Shown here: positions 5,832 to 11,998 of the stretch, in pieces
Numbering within the stretch: position 1 is the first letter of the stretch
Layout of the letters: the number at the start of each line of letters is the position of its first letter
From: Candidatus Kuenenia stuttgartensis
GTDB lineage: Bacteria > Bacteroidota > Bacteroidia > Chitinophagales > Chitinophagaceae
Assembly: GCA_943330835.2 (NCBI GenBank)
Contig: CALQJH020000025.1
Span: 1-11,998, forward strand
DNA: 11,998 nt
Reading direction: 5' to 3'
The notes under the pieces: generated by a model
Database searches by the model: none
The model's input: the letters and a program-made list of their open reading frames with translations, nothing else
What the model was told of the DNA's origin: nothing
Program-made: the position numbers and the translations under genes

Positions 5832-7520
5832 TTAAGGCTTTGTTGCCGGTTTTGTCGCTGGTGCTTTTTTCGGAGGATTTTTCGGATCGTTTTTCATAAT
5901 GAAATCCTTATTAGTAATCATTTGTGTATCAGTAGGATCTAATGCCATGGCCTTGTCTACATAGATAAGTGCATTCGCCTGGTCTTTCATCTTGTTGTAA
6001 TAATACTCAATCAAATATTGATAAGAGCCCATCAATTTATCTTTGACTTTAGTTTTATCTGCTTCTTTTTCTCCAATTTCAATTGCTTTTAAATAAAAAG
6101 GAACAGCCAATCCTAAGTTTCCAGTTGTATCAATCGCAGCATTTGATTTTGCAATCATATAGTGGCCAAAAATGTCTTCTGGAAATTTTTGTGCATACAT
6201 ATTGAAAACTACTATCGCAGTATCATAAACAGCACTTCTAAAGAAACTGTAGCCGGCATTATATAAATCTACTTTTCCTGGATTTCTTTTAGTCGCAATA
6301 ATTTTCATGTACCATTGCGCAGCATCTTTATATTTTTTCTGCCCATCATAAATTGCTGCGATAGATTTGATATAAGATACTTTGTTGGATTCAATTGAAT
6401 CTAATGCTACAGCTTTGTCTATGAGTAATCCTGCCTGTGTTTCATTGCCAGGGATTTTTAATAAGTTTTTTGCAAATTCAACATAATCGGCTGGTACAAT
6501 TTTATCTACAATCTGACGCTTGAAATATTCGGTATAGCTTTCAATTACTTTGATGGAATCTTTTAGTTTGTTATAGGCATTAGCTTTTAATCCAAATAGA
6601 TTGGGGTAAGGATTTTCTCCACCAGCAGCGATGCATTCATTACATTTACTAATGGCCTCCATAAATAATCCTTCAGCATATTTCATAGAAGCGCGGTAAA
6701 AACATGTCTTTTCATCTTCATCAGAATTGGCAATCCATTTGTTGAAATATTCCGCAGCTATAGGCACATTTGTTTCATAATGAAAGGTAAATAATGTCAG
6801 ATAAACTGGAGCATATGAAGGGTCACTGGCAATAGCATTATTGTAATATTCCATAAAAATAGACTCTTGTGATCTTCCTTGTGATTGATAAATACGTCCA
6901 ATTCTATAATTGGCTCTGGCATATTTGGGATTGATGGCTAATGCAGCCTGGTAAGACAAAATAGCATTTCCCCCATCTCCATTTTTTCTATAAGCATCTC
7001 CAAGATTAACCAACACATCCAAATCGTTGAATTTCTTTAGCTGTGTTGCCTGCTTTAATTTTTCAATAGCATAAACAGGGTCACCATTTTTAGTATCCGG
7101 ATTTCCATTTGCAAATCCTATAGCATTCAATACGGAAATACTTTTCCCCTGACTCAAAGAAATAGCAGCTTCAAAATGATTTCTTGCATCTTGAATTTTG
7201 CCTTCGATTAATTCAATATGACCAATACCTGCTACTAATAAATTACTATTTGAACTGGCAAGTTTCGATTGATACAATGCTTTTGCATCGGCGATATCTT
7301 TTGAAGTTCTATCATCTGGCAAAATCATCGTTTGGCCAAGCCAATAGGCAGCCTCGTCATTGTTGGGATCAGTAGTTAATAGTTTTTGAAAAACCTCTTT
7401 TGCGCTCTTGTATCTTTCATAATATAAAAACTGCTTTCCTTGATCAATGGTTTGAGCGTTCAAGCTGGTGATTGTGGTTAATCCAATAATCACTAACGAT
7501 ATTCTTAATAATGTAATCAT
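5832..7520 (-). CDS. Exported tetratricopeptide-repeat protein
   Basis: The protein is about 562 residues counted from the ATG at 7520; a TTG two codons upstream is possible but less likely. The N-terminus is a signal peptide (about 1-22, hydrophobic, ending S-L-N-A before Q). The rest is helical TPR repeats, recognisable in Y-K-S-A-K-E-V-F-Q-K-L-L-T-T-D-P-N-N, G-N-A-I-L-S-Y-Q-A-A-L-A-I-N-P-K-Y-A and A-L-I-Y-V-D-K-A-M-A-L-D-P-T-D. It ends in a Lys/Pro/Ala tail (P-P-K-K-A-P-A-T-K-P). Such proteins are protein-binding scaffolds in the periplasm or at the membrane; the partner is unknown. It lies 67 nt downstream of the PstS-like gene on the same strand with no convincing promoter between, so it is probably co-transcribed, and it ends at the shared terminator. 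Confidence 0.85.
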   Translation of the reverse strand: MITLLRISLVIIGLTTITSLNAQTIDQGKQFLYYERYKSAKEVFQKLLTTDPNNDEAAYWLGQTMILPDDRTSKDIADAKALYQSKLASSNSNLLVAGIGHIELIEGKIQDARNHFEAAISLSQGKSISVLNAIGFANGNPDTKNGDPVYAIEKLKQATQLKKFNDLDVLVNLGDAYRKNGDGGNAILSYQAALAINPKYARANYRIGRIYQSQGRSQESIFMEYYNNAIASDPSYAPVYLTLFTFHYETNVPIAAEYFNKWIANSDEDEKTCFYRASMKYAEGLFMEAISKCNECIAAGGENPYPNLFGLKANAYNKLKDSIKVIESYTEYFKRQIVDKIVPADYVEFAKNLLKIPGNETQAGLLIDKAVALDSIESNKVSYIKSIAAIYDGQKKYKDAAQWYMKIIATKRNPGKVDLYNAGYSFFRSAVYDTAIVVFNMYAQKFPEDIFGHYMIAKSNAAIDTTGNLGLAVPFYLKAIEIGEKEADKTKVKDKLMGSYQYLIEYYYNKMKDQANALIYVDKAMALDPTDTQMITNKDFIMKNDPKNPPKKAPATKPATKP

Positions 7521-7587
7521 ATTCAATATTTTATTTTCATTCTCTTTTCAAACCATAAAAATAGATAACAAACCGTTAATGCTTTGC

Positions 7588-8523
7588 TTAATTTTTAGGT
7601 AATCTTTGATTTAGCTGAACATTTCTGGTATTAAAATCCATAACAGGACCAAGATAAGATCGTTTGAAAATTAATTGTCCTCTTTCGAATTTTAAAAAAG
7701 AGACAAACCCACTTCCTAATCCGCTATAATTTTCTTTAATGATATAATATAATCCTCTTACTAATGGATATCTTCTGGTGAGCATACTTTGTTGCATGGG
7801 TTTTACATATGGGGCATCTTCACAAACATCACATCTCACATAACCCATTTTTACTTGTTTTAATAGTCTTACTTGTGAAGAGTCTTCAGGATTCCCAATC
7901 CAGCTGATGCCAACAAATCCAATAGCATTTTCATGAGTAGATACATAGTCGATAACTTCCCTGCTATTTTTTGCGGCTTTTACAACGGCAGTATCATAAT
8001 GCTGGTTGTGCAAAATGGAGTCTTTGATATAGCTTATTGTACTCGTAGCATTTAATCCATCAAATACGAATACTTTGTTTTGTTTCGCTTTTCCTTGCAG
8101 TTGATTTTTTAAATCTGCTAAAGTGAAAAGGGTGTCTGAATTTTTATTATTAAGAATAAGCGTAACGGCATCCGACGCAATCGCATTGCAACCGGGATTG
8201 TAACCAAGAGAATCAATCATGAAATGCTCTTCTTTGGCATTTAATCCACGGCCAACTATAACCAGACGATTTGTACTGTCTTTGAAGAAATCTCTGAAAC
8301 AAGCTGCTTCAGATTTATAAGAGGCAATGATATGCGTATTAGGATATGACTGCTCATACATTTTTATTTGCTCCTCAATGACAGGCCTGAAGGATTCATC
8401 CACACTAATATAAATAGTGCCATTGGTCGGCGTATCACTGATTTTTGGTTTACTGGATTTACATCCTGAAGTAAAGAACAAAATCAATATAAAAAATGCA
8501 GTAATTAATTTTTCAGTTCTCAT
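7588..8523 (-). CDS. PstS-like substrate-binding lipoprotein
   Basis: The protein is 311 residues from the ATG at 8523, whose ATGA overlaps the stop of the upstream gene; the TTG at 8535 is a weaker start. The N-terminus is a lipoprotein signal (F-F-I-L-I-L-F-F-T-S-G-C) with the lipidated Cys near residue 21. The mature part resembles periplasmic phosphate-binding proteins: I-Y-I-S-V-D-E-S-F near the start, G-R-G-L-N-A-K-E-E, D-A-V-T-L-I-L-N-N, and N-A-I-G-F-V-G-I-S near the hinge. The PstS signature residues are only partly recognisable, so the ligand is uncertain. No pstC, pstA or pstB is present. In my recollection, similar PstS-like/TPR pairs in Bacteroidota often stand beside ExbB/ExbD/TonB-type genes; none is seen here. 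It probably forms one operon with the genes on either side. Confidence 0.78.
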   Translation of the reverse strand: MRTEKLITAFFILILFFTSGCKSSKPKISDTPTNGTIYISVDESFRPVIEEQIKMYEQSYPNTHIIASYKSEAACFRDFFKDSTNRLVIVGRGLNAKEEHFMIDSLGYNPGCNAIASDAVTLILNNKNSDTLFTLADLKNQLQGKAKQNKVFVFDGLNATSTISYIKDSILHNQHYDTAVVKAAKNSREVIDYVSTHENAIGFVGISWIGNPEDSSQVRLLKQVKMGYVRCDVCEDAPYVKPMQQSMLTRRYPLVRGLYYIIKENYSGLGSGFVSFLKFERGQLIFKRSYLGPVMDFNTRNVQLNQRLPKN

Positions 8524-8780
8524 CTTTCTCTCCAATAATTTTTTTTATAACCCCTGTAAATTCTGAATGCGCCGTATAAAATGCAAACACCTCCAAAAGT
8601 TTTCATGGCAGGGTCATCAAATCTTGATTCCAGTCCGCTATTAAATAATTTTATAAAGACAAGAAAGATACCCATGCCCGTCCACATTAAGCCCATGCCA
8701 TAATCCATAATACTTCGCATACGAATGAATCCTTTGTCGCGACGGCTTAAAGAATCATGATCATTATTTGATGTTGGCAT
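8520..8780 (-). CDS. Small two-helix membrane protein of unknown function
   Basis: This 86-residue protein starts at the ATG at 8780. It has a polar, charged N-terminus (S-N-N-D-H-D-S-L-S-R-R-D-K), a first hydrophobic helix around residues 27-45 (G-M-G-L-M-W-T-G-M-G-I-F-L-V-F), a short acidic loop (F-D-D-P-A), a second helix around 60-74 and a basic tail (Y-K-K-N-Y-W-R-E-R). I do not recognise a named family. Its stop overlaps the ATG of the PstS-like lipoprotein gene by ATGA, so the two are translationally coupled. It is the first gene of the minus-strand unit; no exact TAnnTTTG box was found upstream. Confidence 0.75.
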   Translation of the reverse strand: MPTSNNDHDSLSRRDKGFIRMRSIMDYGMGLMWTGMGIFLVFIKLFNSGLESRFDDPAMKTFGGVCILYGAFRIYRGYKKNYWRER

Positions 8781-8922
8781 ATTTTGTATTTATTTTCAAA
8801 TGCAATTTAACAAGATTATTGGTCGATTTTTCTTTTATCGTCCATTATTCAACCTGATGTTGTTAATATATTGTAGAAATCAACAAAGTTCCTGAGTTAA
8901 CTGTTAGGGTTAAACTAATATT

Positions 8923-8930
8923 TATATTTG
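8923..8930 (+). promoter_or_regulatory. -7 element of the phosphatase-hisS transcript
   Basis: TATATTTG is an exact match to TAnnTTTG and is followed by C. It lies in the 242-nt gap between the divergent units, 92 nt before the phosphatase ATG and 9 nt before the ATG of a 28-codon ORF. No clear -33 TTG is seen. Confidence 0.6.
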
Positions 8931-8939
8931 CAACATTAA

Positions 8940-9026
8940 ATGCCAAAAGATAATTCTCTTTTCTTTCAGGATGAATACGAAGCAAATACTTTTGGTATGA
9001 ATGGATTAATAAACATAGTAGCATGA
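8940..9026 (+). CDS. Possible 28-codon leader ORF
   Basis: An ATG just after the predicted transcription start opens a 28-codon frame beginning M-P-K-D-N-S-L-F-F-Q and ending G-L-I-N-I-V-A. Its TGA overlaps the phosphatase ATG as ATGA (9023-9026). An in-frame TAA directly precedes the ATG, so it cannot be longer. The peptide has no signal, helix or motif I recognise. The placement between promoter and coupled start suggests a translated leader or a small protein, but an ORF of this size can arise by chance. Confidence 0.35.
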   Translation: MPKDNSLFFQDEYEANTFGMNGLINIVA

Positions 9027-9487
9027 AAATATTAATGGTTTGCTTAGGCAATATTTGCAGAAGTCCCATTGCAGAAGGTGTTTTGAAGTATAAAGCTCAA
9101 TTGGCTGGACTAAATTGGGTTGTAGACAGCGCTGGTACAAACGGGTTATATAATGGAGAACATCCTCATCATTTGAGCCAAAAAGTATCCTTATCTAATG
9201 GCATTGATATTCGTGGTCAAAAATCGAGACAGTTAACTAAAATAGACTTTAATCAATTCGATAGAATTTATGCAATGGCAAATGATGTATTGGCTTATAT
9301 GAAAGAAATCGGAGGAAAAGATTATGATGAAACAAAGACTTCCTTATTTTTAGATGAATTATATCCAGGGGAGTGTCGTAATGTGCCAGATCCATGGTAT
9401 GGGAAGGAAGATGGTTATGTGGAAGTATTTGATTTAATCGACCGGACATGCGATGTAATTATTAAAAAATATTCAGAAAATAAATAA
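9023..9487 (+). CDS. Low-molecular-weight protein tyrosine phosphatase
   Basis: The 154-residue cytosolic phosphatase carries the P-loop V-C-L-G-N-I-C-R-S-P at the very N-terminus: nucleophile Cys7 and Arg13, in the C-x5-R-S layout. The general acid is in V-P-D-P-W-Y (Asp123). D-S-A-G-T-N and the DRIYAM segment are also typical of the family. Length matches the usual ~155. It removes phosphate from protein tyrosine (in some homologues arginine or other phospho-residues); the substrate here is unknown. No tyrosine kinase or capsule genes are nearby. The gene overlaps the possible leader ORF by ATGA and is followed 13 nt later by hisS, so it is probably the first well-supported gene of that operon. 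Confidence 0.92.
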   Translation: MKILMVCLGNICRSPIAEGVLKYKAQLAGLNWVVDSAGTNGLYNGEHPHHLSQKVSLSNGIDIRGQKSRQLTKIDFNQFDRIYAMANDVLAYMKEIGGKDYDETKTSLFLDELYPGECRNVPDPWYGKEDGYVEVFDLIDRTCDVIIKKYSENK

Positions 9488-9500
9488 AACAACAGACTTC

Positions 9501-10868
9501 ATGTCTAAACCAAGCATCCCTCAGGGAACAAGAGATTTTTCTGCCGAAACGGTTAGAAAACGTAATTATATTTTAGGAACAATCAAGCATGTTTTTGAAT
9601 TATATGGATTTCAGCCATTGGAAACTCCTGCCATGGAAAATCTTGAAACGTTGATGGGAAAATATGGCGAAGAGGGGGACAGGCTTATTTTTAAAATATT
9701 GAACAATGGGTTGAATGATCCCAAAAATCAGGACAAGGCAAAAGAAGGTTTTGAAAAATTACTGGAAGGGAAAAATAGCAGCTTACTAACAGAACGGGCA
9801 TTGAAATACGATCTTACGATTCCATTTGCAAGATACGTAGCAATGAATCACGGACAACTAACGTTTCCATACAAACGCTATCAGATTCAGCCGGTATGGC
9901 GCGCAGACAGGCCCCAGAAAGGAAGGTACAGAGAGTTTACACAGTGTGACGCTGATGTTGTTGGAAGTACGGCTTTGATGAATGAAATTGAATTGGCAAA
10001 TATATATCACGAAGTTTTTTCTAAACTGGGACTCGGTGATTACAGGTTAAAAATAAATAGCAGAAAAATATTAGCGGCCCTGGCAGAGCAATGTGGCAGC
10101 ATTGATTTGCTTACAACAATCACGATAGCCATTGATAAATTGGACAAGATTGGCCTTGAAAAAGTAATGATTGAATTACAACAGAAAGGGATAAACGACG
10201 TTCAAATTCAAATCATCCAATCCTATTTAAATATCACTGGCAGTAATCAGGAAAAGCTTCAACTCGTAGCAGAAATTTTAGGAAAAAATAGTCAGGCTGC
10301 TGAAGGTAATTCGGAATTAAAATTTATTATTGACAATGCATCGAAAGTTAATATTGATATAGATTTCACCTTGGCAAGGGGATTGAATTATTATACGGGT
10401 TCTATTTTTGAAGTTAAGGCGCCTGCCACAGTTCAAATGGGAAGTATTGGTGGTGGTGGCAGATACGATAATTTGACAGGTTTATTTGGCGTTCCGAATA
10501 TTCCAGGTGTTGGCATTAGTTTTGGCGTAGACAGAATTTATGATGTCATCGAAGAATTACAACTTTTCCCTAAAGATTTACAGGTAAGTACAAAGGCATT
10601 GTTTTTTAATATGGGCGAAAAAGAAAGTCTGGTGGCTTATGAGGTGATGCAACAAATTCGCCAGTCAGGTATCGCCTGTGAAATGTTTCATGAGCCGGCT
10701 AAAATGGATAAGCAATTTAAATATGCTGAAAAGAAAAACATTGCTTATGCCATCATCATCGGAAGCAAAGAAATGGTAGAAAATAATTGTATCATTAAAA
10801 ATTTAGCTACCGGGAATCAGGAAAATGTAGCTATCGATAAATTGATAGCGGCATTACAATCGAATTAA
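9501..10868 (+). CDS. hisS: Histidyl-tRNA synthetase
   Basis: This 455-residue class II synthetase charges tRNA-His with histidine in the cytosol. It starts with P-Q-G-T-R-D-F, usual for HisRS. Motif 2 is around 128-151 (Q-P-V-W-R-A-D-R-P-Q-K-G-R-Y-R-E-F), the histidine-specific motif L-A-R-G-L-N-Y-Y-T-G is at 291-300 (Arg293), G-G-G-G-R-Y-D-N-L is at 317-325 and motif 3 is at 336-345 (G-V-G-I-S-F-G-V-D-R). The anticodon-binding domain fills about 362-455. An insertion after motif 1 (about 72-95) makes it longer than the ~424-residue E. coli enzyme; I believe this is usual in Bacteroidota. No promoter is visible in the 13-nt gap after the phosphatase gene, so the two probably share a transcript. 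The stop codon shares TTAA with the convergent thiolase stop. Confidence 0.97.
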   Translation: MSKPSIPQGTRDFSAETVRKRNYILGTIKHVFELYGFQPLETPAMENLETLMGKYGEEGDRLIFKILNNGLNDPKNQDKAKEGFEKLLEGKNSSLLTERALKYDLTIPFARYVAMNHGQLTFPYKRYQIQPVWRADRPQKGRYREFTQCDADVVGSTALMNEIELANIYHEVFSKLGLGDYRLKINSRKILAALAEQCGSIDLLTTITIAIDKLDKIGLEKVMIELQQKGINDVQIQIIQSYLNITGSNQEKLQLVAEILGKNSQAAEGNSELKFIIDNASKVNIDIDFTLARGLNYYTGSIFEVKAPATVQMGSIGGGGRYDNLTGLFGVPNIPGVGISFGVDRIYDVIEELQLFPKDLQVSTKALFFNMGEKESLVAYEVMQQIRQSGIACEMFHEPAKMDKQFKYAEKKNIAYAIIIGSKEMVENNCIIKNLATGNQENVAIDKLIAALQSN

Positions 10869-11998
10869 ATTCCTTCAAAAATAATTGCAGCACCCTGGCC
10901 AACGCCAACGCACATTGTAGCTAAACCGTATTTGCTTTTTCTTCTTTTCATTTCATGAATTAAAGTTGTGGAAATTCTTACACCGCTACAACCCAATGGA
11001 TGCCCAAGTGCAATAGCCCCGCCATTAACATTTACTTTTTCAAGATCCAATCCTAAGTCATGAATACAAGCAATACTTTGAGAAGCAAATGCCTCATTTA
11101 ATTCGATTAAATCAAGGTCACTAACTGATATGCCTGCACGCTTTAGTGCTTTATTGGTAGCAGGTAATGGACCAATTCCCATAACAGCTGGTTCTACACC
11201 GGCAACCGCCATGCTTTTTATTTTAGCCAATGGTTTTAATCCGAATTTTTTTACAGCTGCTTCGCTTGCTAAAAGCATTGCTGCAGCACCATCATTTATG
11301 CCACTACTATTTCCAGCTGTTACGGTTCCGTCTTTAATGAATGCAGGTTTTAATTGAGTTAATTTTTCAAGATTGGATAACCTTGGATGCTCGTCCTTGT
11401 CAAAATCAAATGATTCTTTGCCTACTTGAACTTGTACAGGAATAATTTCATCCTTAAACTTTTGTTCTTTATGTGCTTTCTCATATTTCTGTTGACTTTC
11501 TAAGGCAAATTCATCCTGCGCATGCCTGCTGATGTTCCATTGTTTGGCAACATTTTCGGCAGTCTCTCCCATAGCATAAGGAAAGTATTCTTCTGCTAAT
11601 TTCCTATTAATGAACCGCCAGCCCATTGTTGTATCATAAATTTGTGCATTTCGATCAAAGGCGCTTGTTGCTTTTGGCATTACAAATGGAGCCCTGCTCA
11701 TGCTTTCAACACCACAGGCAATCATGAGTTGAGCGTCGCCGCAGGCAATTGTTCTGGCACTATCCATTATGGCCTGGAGACCACTTGCACAAAGTCGGTT
11801 AACTGTATTTCCTGCAATAGTTGTAGGTAATCCGGCAATTAATAAAGCCATACGAGCCACATTTCTATTATCTTCTCCTGATTGGTTTGCAGCTCCTGCA
11901 ATAACATCTTCAATTGCATTAACATCAATATTATTGTTTCTGTTAACCAAAGATTTAATAACAATCTCCAATAAATCATCAGGTCTGATTCCAGACAA
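10865..11998 (-). CDS. pcaF: 3-oxoadipyl-CoA / acetyl-CoA thiolase, PcaF/PaaJ-like (5' partial)
   Basis: The 377 visible residues are the C-terminal part of a thiolase of ~390-400; the first codon at the window edge (TTG) is internal, and roughly 15-20 residues lie outside. Visible catalytic parts are N-R-L-C-A-S-G (acyl-enzyme Cys, visible residue 70), G-N-S-S-G-I-N-D-G (229-237), N-E-A-F-A (301-305), G-H-P-L-G (His333) and C-V-G-V-G-Q-G (Cys363). The segment [18 protein letters not shown] and then [10 protein letters not shown] resembles the 3-oxoadipyl-CoA thiolases of the beta-ketoadipate and phenylacetate pathways more than plain acetoacetyl-CoA thiolases. That subfamily call is from recollection. 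Other pathway genes, if present, would lie to the right, outside the window. Confidence 0.85.
   Translation of the reverse strand: MSGIRPDDLLEIVIKSLVNRNNNIDVNAIEDVIAGAANQSGEDNRNVARMALLIAGLPTTIAGNTVNRLCASGLQAIMDSARTIACGDAQLMIACGVESMSRAPFVMPKATSAFDRNAQIYDTTMGWRFINRKLAEEYFPYAMGETAENVAKQWNISRHAQDEFALESQQKYEKAHKEQKFKDEIIPVQVQVGKESFDFDKDEHPRLSNLEKLTQLKPAFIKDGTVTAGNSSGINDGAAAMLLASEAAVKKFGLKPLAKIKSMAVAGVEPAVMGIGPLPATNKALKRAGISVSDLDLIELNEAFASQSIACIHDLGLDLEKVNVNGGAIALGHPLGCSGVRISTTLIHEMKRRKSKYGLATMCVGVGQGAAIIFEGI

Noticed and set aside
7521..7526. TTG start of the TPR protein at 7526
   Set aside because: The ATG at 7520 gives a standard signal peptide and lies only two codons downstream.
7588..8523. 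A complete phosphate ABC transport operon
   Set aside because: Only a PstS-like protein is present; no permease or ATPase gene lies in the window.
8524..8535. TTG start of the PstS-like lipoprotein at 8535
   Set aside because: The ATG at 8523 gives an ATGA overlap with the upstream stop and a compact lipoprotein signal; the extra four residues add nothing.
8863..9069. 68-codon minus-strand frame across the divergent gap
   Set aside because: It overlaps the promoter and the start of the phosphatase gene, and its translation has no recognisable features.

Overview
The window looks like ordinary chromosome of a low-GC Bacteroidota, most likely near the Chitinophagaceae (the family level is inference). 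The supporting signs are a type IX secretion (Por) C-terminal sorting domain, promoters of the Bacteroidota TAnnTTTG type, little sign of Shine-Dalgarno sequences, a Bacteroidota-style CcmB/CcsA/CcmD-like trio, and a histidyl-tRNA synthetase and glutamate dehydrogenase with the insertions usual in this phylum. I see no phage, IS element, CRISPR array, tRNA or rRNA.

Layout. Positions 1-2390 (+) hold the 3' part of a large secreted surface protein. It is open at the left edge and made of about six tandem ~107-residue domains plus the sorting tail, and it closes with a strong hairpin terminator. Positions 2501-5610 (+) hold ccmB, ccmC/ccsA, a ccmD-like gene and a glutamate dehydrogenase gene. 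Between that group and the next lie a hairpin, a 45-nt direct repeat and a bidirectional terminator (5611-5831). Positions 5832-8780 (-) hold a three-gene unit: a small two-helix membrane protein, a PstS-like lipoprotein and a secreted TPR protein. Positions 8923-10868 (+) hold a promoter, a possible 28-codon leader ORF, a low-molecular-weight tyrosine phosphatase gene and hisS. Positions 10865-11998 (-) hold the C-terminal part of a PcaF/PaaJ-type thiolase, cut by the right edge; its stop codon shares the four bases TTAA with the hisS stop.

How the genes work together. CcmB, CcmC and the CcmD-like protein belong to heme delivery for cytochrome c maturation, but ccmA, ccmE and ccmF are not in the window. 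The PstS-like lipoprotein has no PstCAB transporter beside it. Its neighbours are a TPR protein and a small membrane protein, so an envelope role other than simple phosphate import is plausible. The phosphatase and hisS genes are 13 nt apart and probably form one transcript.

Several starts were re-chosen. The surface protein and the thiolase are cut by the window edges, the TPR and PstS-like genes start at internal ATGs, and ccmC has no ATG start. I found no convincing new biological system. The most useful leads are the 28-codon ORF joined by ATGA to the phosphatase gene, the degenerate Trp-rich motif in CcmC, the PstS-like/TPR/small membrane protein unit, and the intergenic repeats after gdhA.
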